Shown piece after piece: positions 1 to 10,227 of a DNA stretch of 64,000 nt. The translations under genes were made by a program, and so were the position numbers. How positions within the stretch are numbered: position 1 is the first letter of the stretch; every line of letters begins with the position of its first letter. Below the pieces are notes generated by a model. That model did no database searches. It was given only the letters and a program-made list of their open reading frames with translations, and had not been told where the DNA came from. The stretch covers positions 1,457,001 through 1,521,000 of the forward strand of contig NZ_CP152050.1 in assembly GCF_038632915.1 (NCBI RefSeq). The letters are read 5' to 3'. Source of the stretch: Paenisporosarcina sp. FSL H8-0542 (GTDB lineage Bacteria; Bacillota; Bacilli; Bacillales_A; Planococcaceae).

Positions 1-2317
<2,317 letters not shown>

Positions 2318-2334
2318 GACAAGATAGACAACCG

Positions 2335-2371
2335 AAAAAGTCAAAGTCTGGAATACCGACTTTGGCTTTTT
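2335..2371 (+). terminator. Intrinsic terminator after dnaK
   Basis: Two 14-nt arms (AAAAAGTCAAAGTC and GACTTTGGCTTTTT) pair with a single G-U and a 9-nt loop; the 3' arm ends in a T run. It lies between dnaK and dnaJ, so dnaJ probably depends partly on its own promoter. Confidence 0.8.
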
Positions 2372-2379
2372 CAATGTCT

Positions 2380-2409
2380 TTGGCATTGCGGATATTCGCG
2401 TGTTACAAT
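2380..2409 (+). promoter_or_regulatory. Candidate sigma-A promoter for dnaJ
   Basis: TTGGCA, an 18-bp spacer and TACAAT, 36 bp upstream of the dnaJ start and directly after the dnaK terminator. Found by eye, no experimental support. Confidence 0.45.
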
Positions 2410-2445
2410 AGATGCTATGTGAAAGTTTGATCAGGAGTGTGACAA

Positions 2446-3567
2446 ATGAATAAACGAGATTACTATGAGGTACTTGGATTAACAAAAAGTGCTTCAAAAG
2501 AAGAGATAAAAAAAGCATATAGAAAATTGTCGAAACAATTCCATCCCGATATCAACAAAGCTGCGGATGCTGTCGATAAATTCAAAGAAATAACAGAAGC
2601 ATACGAAGTGTTGAGCGACGACCAGAAAAAAGCTCAATATGACCAGTTCGGGCATGCTGGACCGAATCAAGGATTTGGCGGATTCGGTGGAGGAGCAGAC
2701 GGATTCGGATTCGATGATATCTTCAGTTCATTCTTTGGTGGTGGAGGATCACGTCGTCGTGACCCAAATGCACCGCGTAAAGGTGATGATTTACAGTATT
2801 CAATGACGATCGATTTTGAAGAAGCTGTTTTCGGCAAAGAGACTGAAATTGAAATTCCAAAAGAAGAAACATGTGATACTTGCCACGGTAATGGTGCGAA
2901 ACCAGGTACATCACCTGAAACTTGTCATCACTGTCAAGGTACGGGCCAGTTAAATGTGACGCAGGATACGCCTTTTGGACGTATGGTAAATCGCCGTGCA
3001 TGTCATCACTGTCAAGGTACAGGCAAGTTAATCAAAGATAAATGTGCAACATGTCATGGACAAGGCACAATGAAAAAACGCAAGAAAATTAAAGTGACGA
3101 TTCCTGCGGGTGTTGATGATGGTCAACAACTACGTGTTTCCGGACAAGGCGAGCCAGGTAAAAATGGCGGCCCAGCTGGTGATTTATATGTAGTCTTCCG
3201 CGTTAGATCTCATGATCGATTTGAACGTGACGGGGATGACATTTATTTCGAATTGAAATTAACGTTCCCTCAAGCATCTTTAGGCGATGAAATTGAAGTG
3301 CCTACTGTAAACGGCAAAGTGAAACTGAAAATTCCAGCCGGCACGCAATCTGGTACGACTTTCCGCCTTAAAGGTAAAGGCGTGAAGAATGTACATGGTT
3401 ATGGAATTGGTGATCAACACGTAGTAGTGAAAGTAATGACGCCATCTAAACTGACTGAGAAACAAAAACAACTGCTTAGAGATTTTGCTGAAATTAGTGG
3501 CGATATCCCGGAAGAACAAGGCAGTTCATTATTTGATAAAATCAAGCGCACGATAAAAGGTGACTAA
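2446..3567 (+). CDS. dnaJ: DnaJ co-chaperone
   Basis: 373 aa. The J domain (residues 1-70) carries the HPD motif ([10 protein letters not shown]) that stimulates DnaK ATPase. A Gly/Phe-rich linker with [13 protein letters not shown] follows. Four CxxCxGxG zinc repeats are intact around residues 143-210 ([32 protein letters not shown]). Two beta-barrel substrate-binding domains complete the protein. The start has AGGAG nine bases upstream. It delivers unfolded clients to DnaK. The gene ends just upstream of prmA, whose chosen start is 13 bp further on. Confidence 0.98.
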   Translation: MNKRDYYEVLGLTKSASKEEIKKAYRKLSKQFHPDINKAADAVDKFKEITEAYEVLSDDQKKAQYDQFGHAGPNQGFGGFGGGADGFGFDDIFSSFFGGGGSRRRDPNAPRKGDDLQYSMTIDFEEAVFGKETEIEIPKEETCDTCHGNGAKPGTSPETCHHCQGTGQLNVTQDTPFGRMVNRRACHHCQGTGKLIKDKCATCHGQGTMKKRKKIKVTIPAGVDDGQQLRVSGQGEPGKNGGPAGDLYVVFRVRSHDRFERDGDDIYFELKLTFPQASLGDEIEVPTVNGKVKLKIPAGTQSGTTFRLKGKGVKNVHGYGIGDQHVVVKVMTPSKLTEKQKQLLRDFAEISGDIPEEQGSSLFDKIKRTIKGD

Positions 3568-3580
3568 GGAGTTGACGCAG

Positions 3581-4528
3581 GTGAAGTGGTCAGAGCTATC
3601 CATTCATACGACGCATGAAGCGGTAGAAGCAGTTTCGAATATTTTGCACGAAGCAGGGGCAAGTGGTGTAGTCATTGAGGATTCCGAGGAGTTCGCACGT
3701 GAACGTGAAGACAGATTCGGTGAAATTTATGCATTGAATCCAAATGATTTCCCGACAGAAGGAGTTATTCTGAAAGCGTATTTACCTGTTACAAGTTTTT
3801 TAGGGGAAACAGTCGAAGAAGTGAAGCTCGCGATCAATAACCTGATTAATTATGATATCAACGTCGGCGACAACATCGTGAAAATAAGTGAAGTCAATGA
3901 AGAAGAATGGGCGACAGCATGGAAAAAATACTATCACCCAGTGAAAATTTCGGAACGCTTTACGATTGTCCCTACATGGGAAACATACGAGCCAGTTGCG
4001 ACAGATGAATTGATTATCGAACTGGATCCGGGAATGGCGTTTGGTACGGGCACACATCCTACAACAGTAATGTGTCTGCAAGCACTTGAGAAAACCGTTA
4101 AACCTGGTGATTATGTAACAGACATCGGCACCGGTTCGGGTGTCCTGGCAATCGGGGCGGCATTACTCGGAGCAAAACATGTTCATGCACTTGATTTGGA
4201 TGAAGTAGCAGTGCGTTCTGCGAAAATTAATGTCAAGCTGAACAAAGTTCAAAACACGACAGATGTAGTTCATGGTAACTTACTGGATACGGTCAAAGAA
4301 CCATCTGACGTTGTGGTTGCGAATATTTTAGCTGAAATCATTATGTCCTTCACACAAGATGCATTCAAGGTCGTGAAAGAAGGCGGCATGTACATTACTT
4401 CAGGAATCATTGGGGCTAAAAAAGACGATGTTAAACAATCACTTGAAGCTGCTGGATTTGAGATTGAAGAAGTAATGATGATGGAAGACTGGGTTACAAT
4501 CATTTCGAAAAAACCAGTGAAGGAATAA
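3581..4528 (+). CDS. prmA: Ribosomal protein L11 methyltransferase PrmA
   Basis: 315 aa. The frame is open from a GTG at 3560 inside dnaJ, but GTG 3581 is preferred. It has AAGGAG nine bases upstream and gives the conserved N-terminus [16 protein letters not shown]. The N-terminal half recognises L11. The C-terminal half is a Rossmann SAM-methyltransferase with the motif [14 protein letters not shown], and the family block [14 protein letters not shown] is intact. It trimethylates ribosomal protein L11. It sits between dnaJ and rsmE as in B. subtilis (yqeT). Confidence 0.95.
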   Translation: MKWSELSIHTTHEAVEAVSNILHEAGASGVVIEDSEEFAREREDRFGEIYALNPNDFPTEGVILKAYLPVTSFLGETVEEVKLAINNLINYDINVGDNIVKISEVNEEEWATAWKKYYHPVKISERFTIVPTWETYEPVATDELIIELDPGMAFGTGTHPTTVMCLQALEKTVKPGDYVTDIGTGSGVLAIGAALLGAKHVHALDLDEVAVRSAKINVKLNKVQNTTDVVHGNLLDTVKEPSDVVVANILAEIIMSFTQDAFKVVKEGGMYITSGIIGAKKDDVKQSLEAAGFEIEEVMMMEDWVTIISKKPVKE

Positions 4529-4535
4529 AGCAAAG

Positions 4536-5273
4536 ATGCAAAGATACTTTATCCCTCAACAATTCGAAGATGGAATGGCGATTATTTCAGGCGATGATGC
4601 CAAACATATTCAAAAAGTAATGCGTATGCAAGAAGGTCAATCCATTATTGTCGTTTCGGATGGCCATGCTTATGAAGCAACAATTGATGGTTTTGAAGGT
4701 CAGGATGTCCGCGTGAAAAAATCATCTGAATCGTTACGCTCCAACGAACTGCCGAAGAAAGTAACGATTTGTTGCGGATTACCTAAAGGTGAGAAATTGG
4801 ATTTGATCACTCAAAAAGCAACAGAACTTGGCATGCATGAACTTATTCTCTTTGAGGCTGAACGTTCCATTGTAAAATGGGATGCCCAAAAAGGCAGTAA
4901 AAAACAGCAACGTTTGCAAAAAATCGCCAAAGAAGCTGCAGAACAATCTCATCGTAATGTGGTTCCCGCTATCCAAGATATTGTGACTTTCAAGCAGCTA
5001 CTGCAGATGACCGAGAAGTATGATGTTTGTTTTGTTGCTGATGAAGAAGATGCCAAGTTGGAAAAACGAACACGCTTTGCTGAAATTTTATCAAAAACAA
5101 ATGAGCAACAATCCATTTGTGTTGTGTTTGGACCTGAAGGCGGTTTGTCCCGAACAGAAATACACGCACTTATGGATCGAGGATTTCAATCGATTTCCTT
5201 AGGACCACGTATTCTTAGAGCGGAAACAGCTCCTTTATATGTACTGTCTGCAATTTCCTACGAATTTGAATGA
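4536..5273 (+). CDS. rsmE: 16S rRNA m3U1498 methyltransferase RsmE
   Basis: 245 aa, SPOUT/trefoil-knot methyltransferase with an N-terminal PUA-like domain. Family signatures are the N-terminal QRYFIPQ, AKHIQKVMRM, the KATELG block and the C-terminal knot FGPEGGLSRTEI and LGPRILRAETAPLY. It methylates N3 of U1498 in the 30S decoding region. Only 7 bp separate it from prmA, so the two are co-transcribed. In B. subtilis the next gene is mtaB (yqeV); here an intergenic repeat array and deoC follow instead. Confidence 0.96.
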   Translation: MQRYFIPQQFEDGMAIISGDDAKHIQKVMRMQEGQSIIVVSDGHAYEATIDGFEGQDVRVKKSSESLRSNELPKKVTICCGLPKGEKLDLITQKATELGMHELILFEAERSIVKWDAQKGSKKQQRLQKIAKEAAEQSHRNVVPAIQDIVTFKQLLQMTEKYDVCFVADEEDAKLEKRTRFAEILSKTNEQQSICVVFGPEGGLSRTEIHALMDRGFQSISLGPRILRAETAPLYVLSAISYEFE

Positions 5274-5352
5274 GATGTTCAAATCTTGGTTATGCTAAAT
5301 CCGAGGATTAGCGTGATTTATCAAACAGTTGTATGACTTGGTACGCAAAACA

Positions 5353-5383
5353 ATCCAGTACATTTCGGTGTACTGGATATTTT
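5353..5383 (+). terminator. Intrinsic terminator after rsmE
   Basis: Perfect 10-bp stem (ATCCAGTACA / TGTACTGGAT) with a 6-nt TTTCGG loop, followed by ATTTT. It lies 80 bp after the rsmE stop and closes the grpE-to-rsmE block. Confidence 0.7.
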
Positions 5384-5441
5384 AATGTAGCTGGGAATTT
5401 TAGTATTCAAAGTGTTGTTTTTGTTGGTTAAGGGAAGAACT

Positions 5442-5546
5442 CGCGAATAGAACTGTTTAATACGAGAATAGAAACGCTTAAAGCGCGAATAAACCACGGA
5501 GTATCGCGAATAGAAGACCCAAAACCGCGAATAGTCAATATTCGAC
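5442..5546. repeat. Array of five 21-bp-phased CGCGAATAG repeats
   Basis: Copies of CGCGAATAG(A) begin at 5442, 5463, 5484, 5505 and 5526, an exact 21-bp step every time. The roughly 9-bp core is conserved (variants CGAGAATAG, CGCGAATAA) and the 12-bp spacers are not. Together with the terminator at 5353 it fills the 397-bp rsmE-deoC gap. The reverse strand reads open as repeated FYSR because 21 is a multiple of three; this is not taken to be a gene. Related arrays occur at 6840, 12596 and 30734. Confidence 0.8.
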
Positions 5547-5670
5547 TGACGATTTGCTTTGAAGTGAAAAAAGCGCACTGGTGTCAACTTTAAGTGATTT
5601 GTAGTGAAAAGTAACGACTATCATGGTAAAATTAAGAGGTACGGACAACTTCCGAAAGGGTGAAATCATT

Positions 5671-6342
5671 TTGACTACAAATATTGCGTCAATGATCGAT
5701 CATACATTATTAAAACCTGAAGCTACAAAAGAACAAATTGAGAAACTTTGTGCTGAAGCTAAAGAATACACATTTGCATCTGTTTGTGTAAATCCTACTT
5801 GGGTAAAAACATCTGCTGAACTTTTAACAGGAACTCCTGTAAAAGTTTGTACAGTAATCGGTTTCCCACTTGGTGCATCTACACCTGAAACGAAAGCATT
5901 TGAAACTACGGATGCAATCAATAACGGTGCTGGTGAAATTGACATGGTATTAAATGTCGGCGCTATGAAATCTCAAGACATGGATTTAGTAAAACGAGAC
6001 GTAGAAGCAGTAGTAAATGCTGCTAAAGGGAAAGCAATTGTGAAAGTAATTTTAGAAACTTGTTTGCTAACTAAAGAAGAAATTAAAGTAGCAAGCCAAC
6101 TTTCTAAAGATGCTGGAGCGGATTTTGTTAAAACGTCTACTGGTTTCTCAACAGGTGGAGCAACATTTGAAGACGTTGCTTTAATGCGTGAAGTAGTAGG
6201 GCCAGACCTTGGTGTGAAAGCATCTGGTGGCGTTCGCAGCTTGGAAGATGTTCAAAAAATGATCGAAGCAGGGGCTACACGAATCGGTGCAAGTTCAGGC
6301 GTACAGATTGTGCAAGGATTAACTTCTAACTCAGACTATTAA
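5671..6342 (+). CDS. deoC: Deoxyribose-phosphate aldolase
   Basis: 223 aa, matching the usual length when TTG 5671 is used. It has AAAGGGTGA upstream and gives [18 protein letters not shown]; the longer in-frame start at 5623 lacks a ribosome site. It is a TIM barrel that splits deoxyribose-5-phosphate into glyceraldehyde-3-phosphate and acetaldehyde, in nucleoside catabolism. The Schiff-base lysine lies in [17 protein letters not shown]; the proton-relay Asp and Lys lie in [17 protein letters not shown] and GVKASGGVR. It sits alone between rsmE and rpsU, where B. subtilis has mtaB and yqeW. Confidence 0.95.
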   Translation: MTTNIASMIDHTLLKPEATKEQIEKLCAEAKEYTFASVCVNPTWVKTSAELLTGTPVKVCTVIGFPLGASTPETKAFETTDAINNGAGEIDMVLNVGAMKSQDMDLVKRDVEAVVNAAKGKAIVKVILETCLLTKEEIKVASQLSKDAGADFVKTSTGFSTGGATFEDVALMREVVGPDLGVKASGGVRSLEDVQKMIEAGATRIGASSGVQIVQGLTSNSDY

Positions 6343-6356
6343 TTATCGAGAACGTA

Positions 6357-6385
6357 TTGACCAAAATGATATGATACGATATAAT
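6357..6385 (+). promoter_or_regulatory. Sigma-A promoter of rpsU
   Basis: TTGACC, a 17-bp spacer and a consensus TATAAT, about 60 bp before the rpsU start. It is one of the closest matches to consensus in the window, fitting a ribosomal protein gene. Confidence 0.8.
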
Positions 6386-6444
6386 TTTGGAGTACATAAC
6401 ACTAGGTTATGTATTGACGTGTGTTCGGAGGGAGGGAAAGAGAG

Positions 6445-6618
6445 ATGTCAAAAACTGTCGTTCGCAAAAACGAATCGCTTGAAGATGCTCTTCGCCGCTT
6501 CAAACGTACTGTTTCTAAAAGTGGAACAATACAAGAGGTTAGAAAACGCGAGTTTTATGAAAAACCGAGTGTAAAGCGTAAAAAGAAATCAGAAGCTGCG
6601 CGTAAACGTAAATTCTAA
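6445..6618 (+). CDS. rpsU: 30S ribosomal protein S21
   Basis: 57 aa, the normal Firmicute length, starting [19 protein letters not shown] and ending in the basic SEAARKRKF tail. ATG 6445 is chosen because a GGAGGG lies upstream and the longer frame adds eight residues unknown to the family. S21 binds the 30S platform near the anti-Shine-Dalgarno helix. In Bacilli rpsU is normally followed by yqeY; here it is followed by a partial copy of its own 3' end and then a terminator. Confidence 0.97.
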   Translation: MSKTVVRKNESLEDALRRFKRTVSKSGTIQEVRKREFYEKPSVKRKKKSEAARKRKF

Positions 6619-6634
6619 TTTAGAAGTTACTTTA

Positions 6635-6710
6635 GGTTTGAAATCGCGATTTTCATGAAAAACCAAGCGTAAAGCGTAAAAAGAAATCAGAAGCTGCGCG
6701 TAAACGTAAG
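6635..6710 (+). pseudogene. Partial duplicate of the rpsU 3' end
   Basis: This stretch repeats the last quarter of rpsU at an offset of 98 bp. The first ~35 bases show six differences and the last 40 bases are identical to the gene. In frame it reads [14 protein letters not shown]...RKRKW against [13 protein letters not shown]...RKRKF in rpsU, after a TGA and with no start codon. Several differences are conservative at the protein level (E to D, Y to H), which suggests a diverged S21 allele rather than a fresh slip. It is not expected to make protein. Confidence 0.85.
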
Positions 6711-6777
6711 TGGTCAATTCCCATAATCCCTACGTTCTTAACACGTACTACTTGATGACTAAAGAAATTTCATATGT

Positions 6778-6818
6778 AAGCCGAGAAATCTCTGGATTTC
6801 TCGGCTTATTTTATTTTT
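6778..6818 (+). terminator. Intrinsic terminator downstream of rpsU
   Basis: Perfect 12-bp stem (AAGCCGAGAAAT / ATTTCTCGGCTT), 6-nt loop, then a T-rich tail. It probably ends the rpsU transcript after reading through the duplicated tail. Confidence 0.85.
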
Positions 6819-6839
6819 CTAAGGATTTGAATTTAGTAG

Positions 6840-6892
6840 TGAGTTACACCATCTTTTCGTTGAATGGACGGAAAGCCACGACGAGTTGACGG
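6840..6892. repeat. Short 21-bp-phased repeat array
   Basis: TGAATGGACGG at 6861 and CGAGTTGACGG at 6882 are 21 bp apart; a weaker TGAGTTACACC at 6840 extends the register. On the reverse strand they read CCGTCCATTCA and CCGTCAACTCG, matching the array at 12596. The 498-bp gap between rpsU and nfeD holds the rpsU duplicate, the terminator, this array and the nfeD promoter; nothing else was recognised. Confidence 0.55.
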
Positions 6893-7045
6893 AAATTTCT
6901 CTTTGGTCACTTCCTGGACATAACGCCTAAGATTCAACAAAAGTAGACAAAACCATAACTACAAATCTAATCGAAATTCAATTGTTTCATTAACATTCAT
7001 CGTCCCACACAATCAGCAACTTCTTCCAAGTTTTTTTCTTCATTA

Positions 7046-7071
7046 TGAATCTTTTATCCTGTTCATCCGTA
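7046..7071 (+). promoter_or_regulatory. Sigma-W-type promoter of nfeD-floA
   Basis: TGAATC, exactly 16 bp, then CGTA, about 45 bp upstream of nfeD. It differs by one base from the TGAAAC-N16-CGTA consensus known for sigma-W. The orthologous yqeZ-yqfA-yqfB operon of B. subtilis is a sigma-W target, so the position is as expected. Confidence 0.75.
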
Positions 7072-7116
7072 CATACTATAGAAAGCCGAATTGCTACATA
7101 GATAAGGAGGGGCGTT

Positions 7117-8445
7117 ATGAGATGGACGCGGGTCGTAAGTGGGTATTTACTGCTCTTCATTTCCATTCTATTAATCTTGCCTAGTTTGCCCGTCAACGCA
7201 TCGGAAATTTATCGGATACCTATAAAGGATGAAGTGGAAAAAGGGCTATATGCCTTTTTGCAACGCGCTTTTGAAGAAGCTGAAGAAGCGGGTGCTGATG
7301 TTGTGATTTTAGACATCAATACACCTGGTGGATTTGTGGATTCTGCTGAAAACATCGCAAAATTAATGGATGAGACACCATTGAAAACGGTCGCGTTTAT
7401 TAATCACAATGCGTTATCTGCCGGTGCCTTTATAGCATTGCATGCAGATGAAATTTACATGGTGCCAAGCGGCCGTATAGGAGCTGCTAAAGTCATTGAT
7501 GGAGCAGGGAATGCTGTGGAAGAGAAAGCCAATAGTGCTTGGTTGGCATCGATGAAAACGGCAGCAGAATCTTCAGACCGTGATCCATTATACGCTTTGG
7601 CGATGGCGGATGAATCTATAGACTTACCAGAATACCGAGCAGGAGAAGGTAAACTTCTTACGCTGTCAGCTACTGAAGCTGAGGAAGTAGGCTATTCAGA
7701 GGGGACCGTTGCTTCAATCGATGAATTGCTGCAGAAATTGGAACTTAAAGATGCCACTGTTACTTCGGTAAATGAAACATTTGCAGAGAAAGTAGCGCGA
7801 TTTGTTACTAATCCAATTATTGTACCCATTCTGTTGTCTATCGCAAGCCTTGGATTGGTTGTTGAATTATATTCACCTGGATTCGGAGTGGCTGGAACGA
7901 TGGGCTTAACCGCGATAGGTTTATTCTTTTTCGGTCATATGGTTGCAGGGTTGGCAGGTTATGAATCCATTATTCTCTTTGTCATTGGAGTCGGGTTTAT
8001 AATAGCCGAACTATTCCTCCCTGGTGCGATTGCAGGTATTATAGGGGCAGCGTTAATTATCGGTAGTATACTTCTTGCGGGGGGCAATGTAGTTCACATG
8101 GGAATTGCCGTGTTGATTGCATTGATTGTCGCAATCTTAGGAATGGTGATACTCATGAAATTCTTTGGTAAAAATCTCAAGGTGTTCAACAAAATTATTT
8201 TGAAAGATGCCACGGATACTGAACATGGTTATGTTTCTAACGTTAACCGGTATGAATTATTAGGCAGAATGGCTGTAAGCATGACACCACTTCGTCCTTC
8301 TGGAACAATTATGCTGGATGGTGAAAGAATCGATGCAGTCACTGAAGGTGGCTACGTGGATGCAAATAAAGTTGTAAAAATTATTAAAGTTGAAGGCTCC
8401 CGTACAGTTGTCCGGGAAGTCAAAGAAGGGGAGAAAGAAGCATGA
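7117..8445 (+). CDS. nfeD: NfeD membrane protein with ClpP-like serine protease domain
   Basis: 442 aa with a strong AAGGAGGGG site. An N-terminal signal/anchor (residues 5-28) is followed by a ClpP-class domain; the candidate Ser nucleophile lies in [12 protein letters not shown] and a conserved Lys in [10 protein letters not shown]. Four or so membrane helices (residues ~228-350) and a C-terminal OB-fold NfeD domain follow. NfeD proteins accompany the flotillin-like FloA and are thought to act in membrane microdomain assembly and envelope stress. The stop overlaps the floA start (ATGA), so the genes are translationally coupled. Confidence 0.93.
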   Translation: MRWTRVVSGYLLLFISILLILPSLPVNASEIYRIPIKDEVEKGLYAFLQRAFEEAEEAGADVVILDINTPGGFVDSAENIAKLMDETPLKTVAFINHNALSAGAFIALHADEIYMVPSGRIGAAKVIDGAGNAVEEKANSAWLASMKTAAESSDRDPLYALAMADESIDLPEYRAGEGKLLTLSATEAEEVGYSEGTVASIDELLQKLELKDATVTSVNETFAEKVARFVTNPIIVPILLSIASLGLVVELYSPGFGVAGTMGLTAIGLFFFGHMVAGLAGYESIILFVIGVGFIIAELFLPGAIAGIIGAALIIGSILLAGGNVVHMGIAVLIALIVAILGMVILMKFFGKNLKVFNKIILKDATDTEHGYVSNVNRYELLGRMAVSMTPLRPSGTIMLDGERIDAVTEGGYVDANKVVKIIKVEGSRTVVREVKEGEKEA

Positions 8446-9452
8446 TTGAAGGAATTACTGGAAGCACAATCAGCATTATCATAGCCATTATAGCCGCGTT
8501 TATTCTTTTGGCTATTTTCATGACGTTTGTACCAATCGCGTTGTGGATCTCGGCATTAGCAGCAGGTGTACGCATCAGCATATTTACATTAGTAGGGATG
8601 AGATTACGTCGAGTAATTCCATCACGTATCGTCAATCCGTTAATTAAAGCGCATAAAGCAGGACTTTCTGTTGCAATTAATCAACTAGAAAGTCACTATT
8701 TGGCGGGTGGTAATGTTGACCGAGTAGTAAATGCATTGATCGCCGCTCATAGAGCAAATATTGATTTGCCATTCGAACGTGCAGCAGCAATCGACCTTGC
8801 AGGCCGTGATGTACTGGAAGCCGTTCAAATGTCTGTTAACCCGAAAGTGATTGAAACGCCGTTTATTGCCGGTGTTGCGATGAATGGTATCGAAGTTAAA
8901 GCGAAAGCACGTATTACTGTTCGTGCTAACATCGATCGTCTAGTAGGTGGTGCGGGTGAAGAAACAATTGTAGCCCGTGTTGGTGAAGGGATTATCTCAA
9001 CTATTGGTTCTAGTGAAAATCATAAAAGAGTTCTAGAAAATCCTGATATGATTTCTCAAACTGTATTATCAAAAGGTCTTGATTCTGGTACGGCTTTTGA
9101 GATCTTATCCATTGATATCGCGGACGTTGATATCGGTAAAAACATTGGTGCCGAACTACAAACAGAGCAAGCGGAAGCTGACAAGAAAATTGCGCAAGCT
9201 AAGGCTGAAGAACGTCGCGCAATGGCAGTAGCTACTGAACAAGAAATGATTGCCAAAGTTCAGGAAATGCGCGCGAAAGTAGTAGGTGCAGAAGCAGAGA
9301 TTCCTTTAGCTATGGCAGAGGCTTTACGTGAAGGAAATATCGGAGTTATGGATTATATGAATTATAAAAATCTACAAGCTGATACAAGTATGCGCGATTC
9401 AATCAGTAAAATGGGTGGCGATAAATCTAAAACTGATCTAACTAAAGATTAA
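8442..9452 (+). CDS. floA: Flotillin-like protein FloA
   Basis: 336 aa. An N-terminal hydrophobic hairpin (residues 5-50) anchors it to the membrane. An SPFH/band-7 domain follows, then an Ala/Glu-rich coiled coil ([19 protein letters not shown]) that oligomerises. FloA scaffolds functional membrane microdomains, influencing secretion, signalling and fluidity. It is downstream of and overlaps nfeD by 4 bp under the same sigma-W-like promoter. Confidence 0.95.
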   Translation: MIEGITGSTISIIIAIIAAFILLAIFMTFVPIALWISALAAGVRISIFTLVGMRLRRVIPSRIVNPLIKAHKAGLSVAINQLESHYLAGGNVDRVVNALIAAHRANIDLPFERAAAIDLAGRDVLEAVQMSVNPKVIETPFIAGVAMNGIEVKAKARITVRANIDRLVGGAGEETIVARVGEGIISTIGSSENHKRVLENPDMISQTVLSKGLDSGTAFEILSIDIADVDIGKNIGAELQTEQAEADKKIAQAKAEERRAMAVATEQEMIAKVQEMRAKVVGAEAEIPLAMAEALREGNIGVMDYMNYKNLQADTSMRDSISKMGGDKSKTDLTKD

Positions 9453-9487
9453 TCTGGATCAGTAGCCCTTTAAGGAGGGATTCGACA

Positions 9488-9934
9488 GTGGAACCAATCA
9501 TTTTTGCGATTATTGCATTTATTATTAGTGCTATTTTCAAACGGAAAAATGCAAGAGATGATGGTGGGAAAACAAAACCATTTCTGCCTCAATCGTCAAA
9601 TCAACAATCCATGAAAAAGCTTGAAGATTATGCGAAAGAAATATACGGAGATGTGCAAAAACAAATCTCTGAAAGACAAACACAAGCAGCACCAAAACCT
9701 GAAGTGATCCAGCAAATGAAGCATGTGAATGAAACTGTATTGCCTGTTAGGGAAAAAGCGAAGACAGCACCAACATCCGCTGCTCGTCCAGGAAGACTTT
9801 CCTTGCACCAATCAAAAGAAGTCATCAGGACTACATCTTCAGATTCAATTTCACTGGTACCGTCTTCAGAAAAGGAATTACTTCAAGCGATTGTTTTTTC
9901 AGAGATTTTAGCTCCCCCAAAATCGAAACGTTAA
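9488..9934 (+). CDS. Hypothetical membrane-anchored protein, third gene of the floA operon
   Basis: 148 aa from GTG 9488 with AGGAGGG upstream. One N-terminal transmembrane helix (MEPIIFAIIAFIISAIF) is followed by a low-complexity, basic, Gln/Ser/Pro-rich cytoplasmic or linker region. A short conserved-looking C-terminal tail follows (LLQAIVFSEILAPPKSKR). I recognise no catalytic domain. Position matches yqfB of B. subtilis, but the sequence does not obviously resemble it. Location 35 bp after floA suggests a role in the same membrane process; that is inference. Confidence 0.75.
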   Translation: MEPIIFAIIAFIISAIFKRKNARDDGGKTKPFLPQSSNQQSMKKLEDYAKEIYGDVQKQISERQTQAAPKPEVIQQMKHVNETVLPVREKAKTAPTSAARPGRLSLHQSKEVIRTTSSDSISLVPSSEKELLQAIVFSEILAPPKSKR

Positions 9935-9939
9935 CTCAT

Positions 9940-9979
9940 GACCTCCCGTCTGTCAGCATATGCTGATGGAAAGGAGGTC
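9940..9979 (+). promoter_or_regulatory. Hairpin enclosing the yqfC ribosome-binding site
   Basis: GACCTCC (9940-9946) is complementary to GGAGGTC (9973-9979), which contains the Shine-Dalgarno of yqfC. Between them lies a perfect 14-nt palindrome, TCAGCATATGCTGA (9953-9966). The folded form would hide the ribosome site; with the following TTTTATT it could also work as a terminator for the floA operon. Confidence 0.6.
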
Positions 9980-9984
9980 TTTTA

Positions 9985-10227
9985 TTGTTAAACAATCATT
10001 TGCAATTGACCCCATTTATCCATATTGACGACTTTCAATCTATCCGTGTGAATGGACCCTTTGAATTACTGTCACTTAGTCCTCATTCATGTCAGTTAAG
10101 GGGACAAGGATTTGCTTTGACTATAGAATCTGGTGAAACGGTTATTTCCACCATGAATGTAGATGAAGTCACGATCAGTGTTCGAGATTTAACAAAACTG
10201 GAACTTCGAAAAATGGATATGGTCTAA
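9985..10227 (+). CDS. yqfC: YqfC/YabP-family sporulation protein
   Basis: 80 aa from TTG 9985, seven bases after AAGGAGG. The beta-rich sequence (FIHIDDFQSIRVNGPFEL ... LRGQGFALTI ... EVTISVRDL) fits the small YabP/YqfC family made in the mother cell under sigma-E. It is slightly shorter than B. subtilis YqfC. Its stop overlaps the yqfD start by one base (TAATG), so they are translated together. Its presence is one of the arguments for a spore former. Confidence 0.85.
   Translation: MLNNHLQLTPFIHIDDFQSIRVNGPFELLSLSPHSCQLRGQGFALTIESGETVISTMNVDEVTISVRDLTKLELRKMDMV

Noticed and set aside
5442-5546. CRISPR array
   Set aside because: Repeat cores are only ~9 bp, unit length 21 bp is far too short, cores are degenerate and there are no cas genes in the window.
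5321-5587. 88-aa open frame on the minus strand with repeated FYSR
   Set aside because: It is the translation of the 21-bp repeat array; a period divisible by three keeps the frame open. No ribosome site and no domain.
9628-9825. Minus-strand frames opposite the floA-operon protein
   Set aside because: Shadow frames; the plus-strand gene has AGGAGGG and a membrane anchor.
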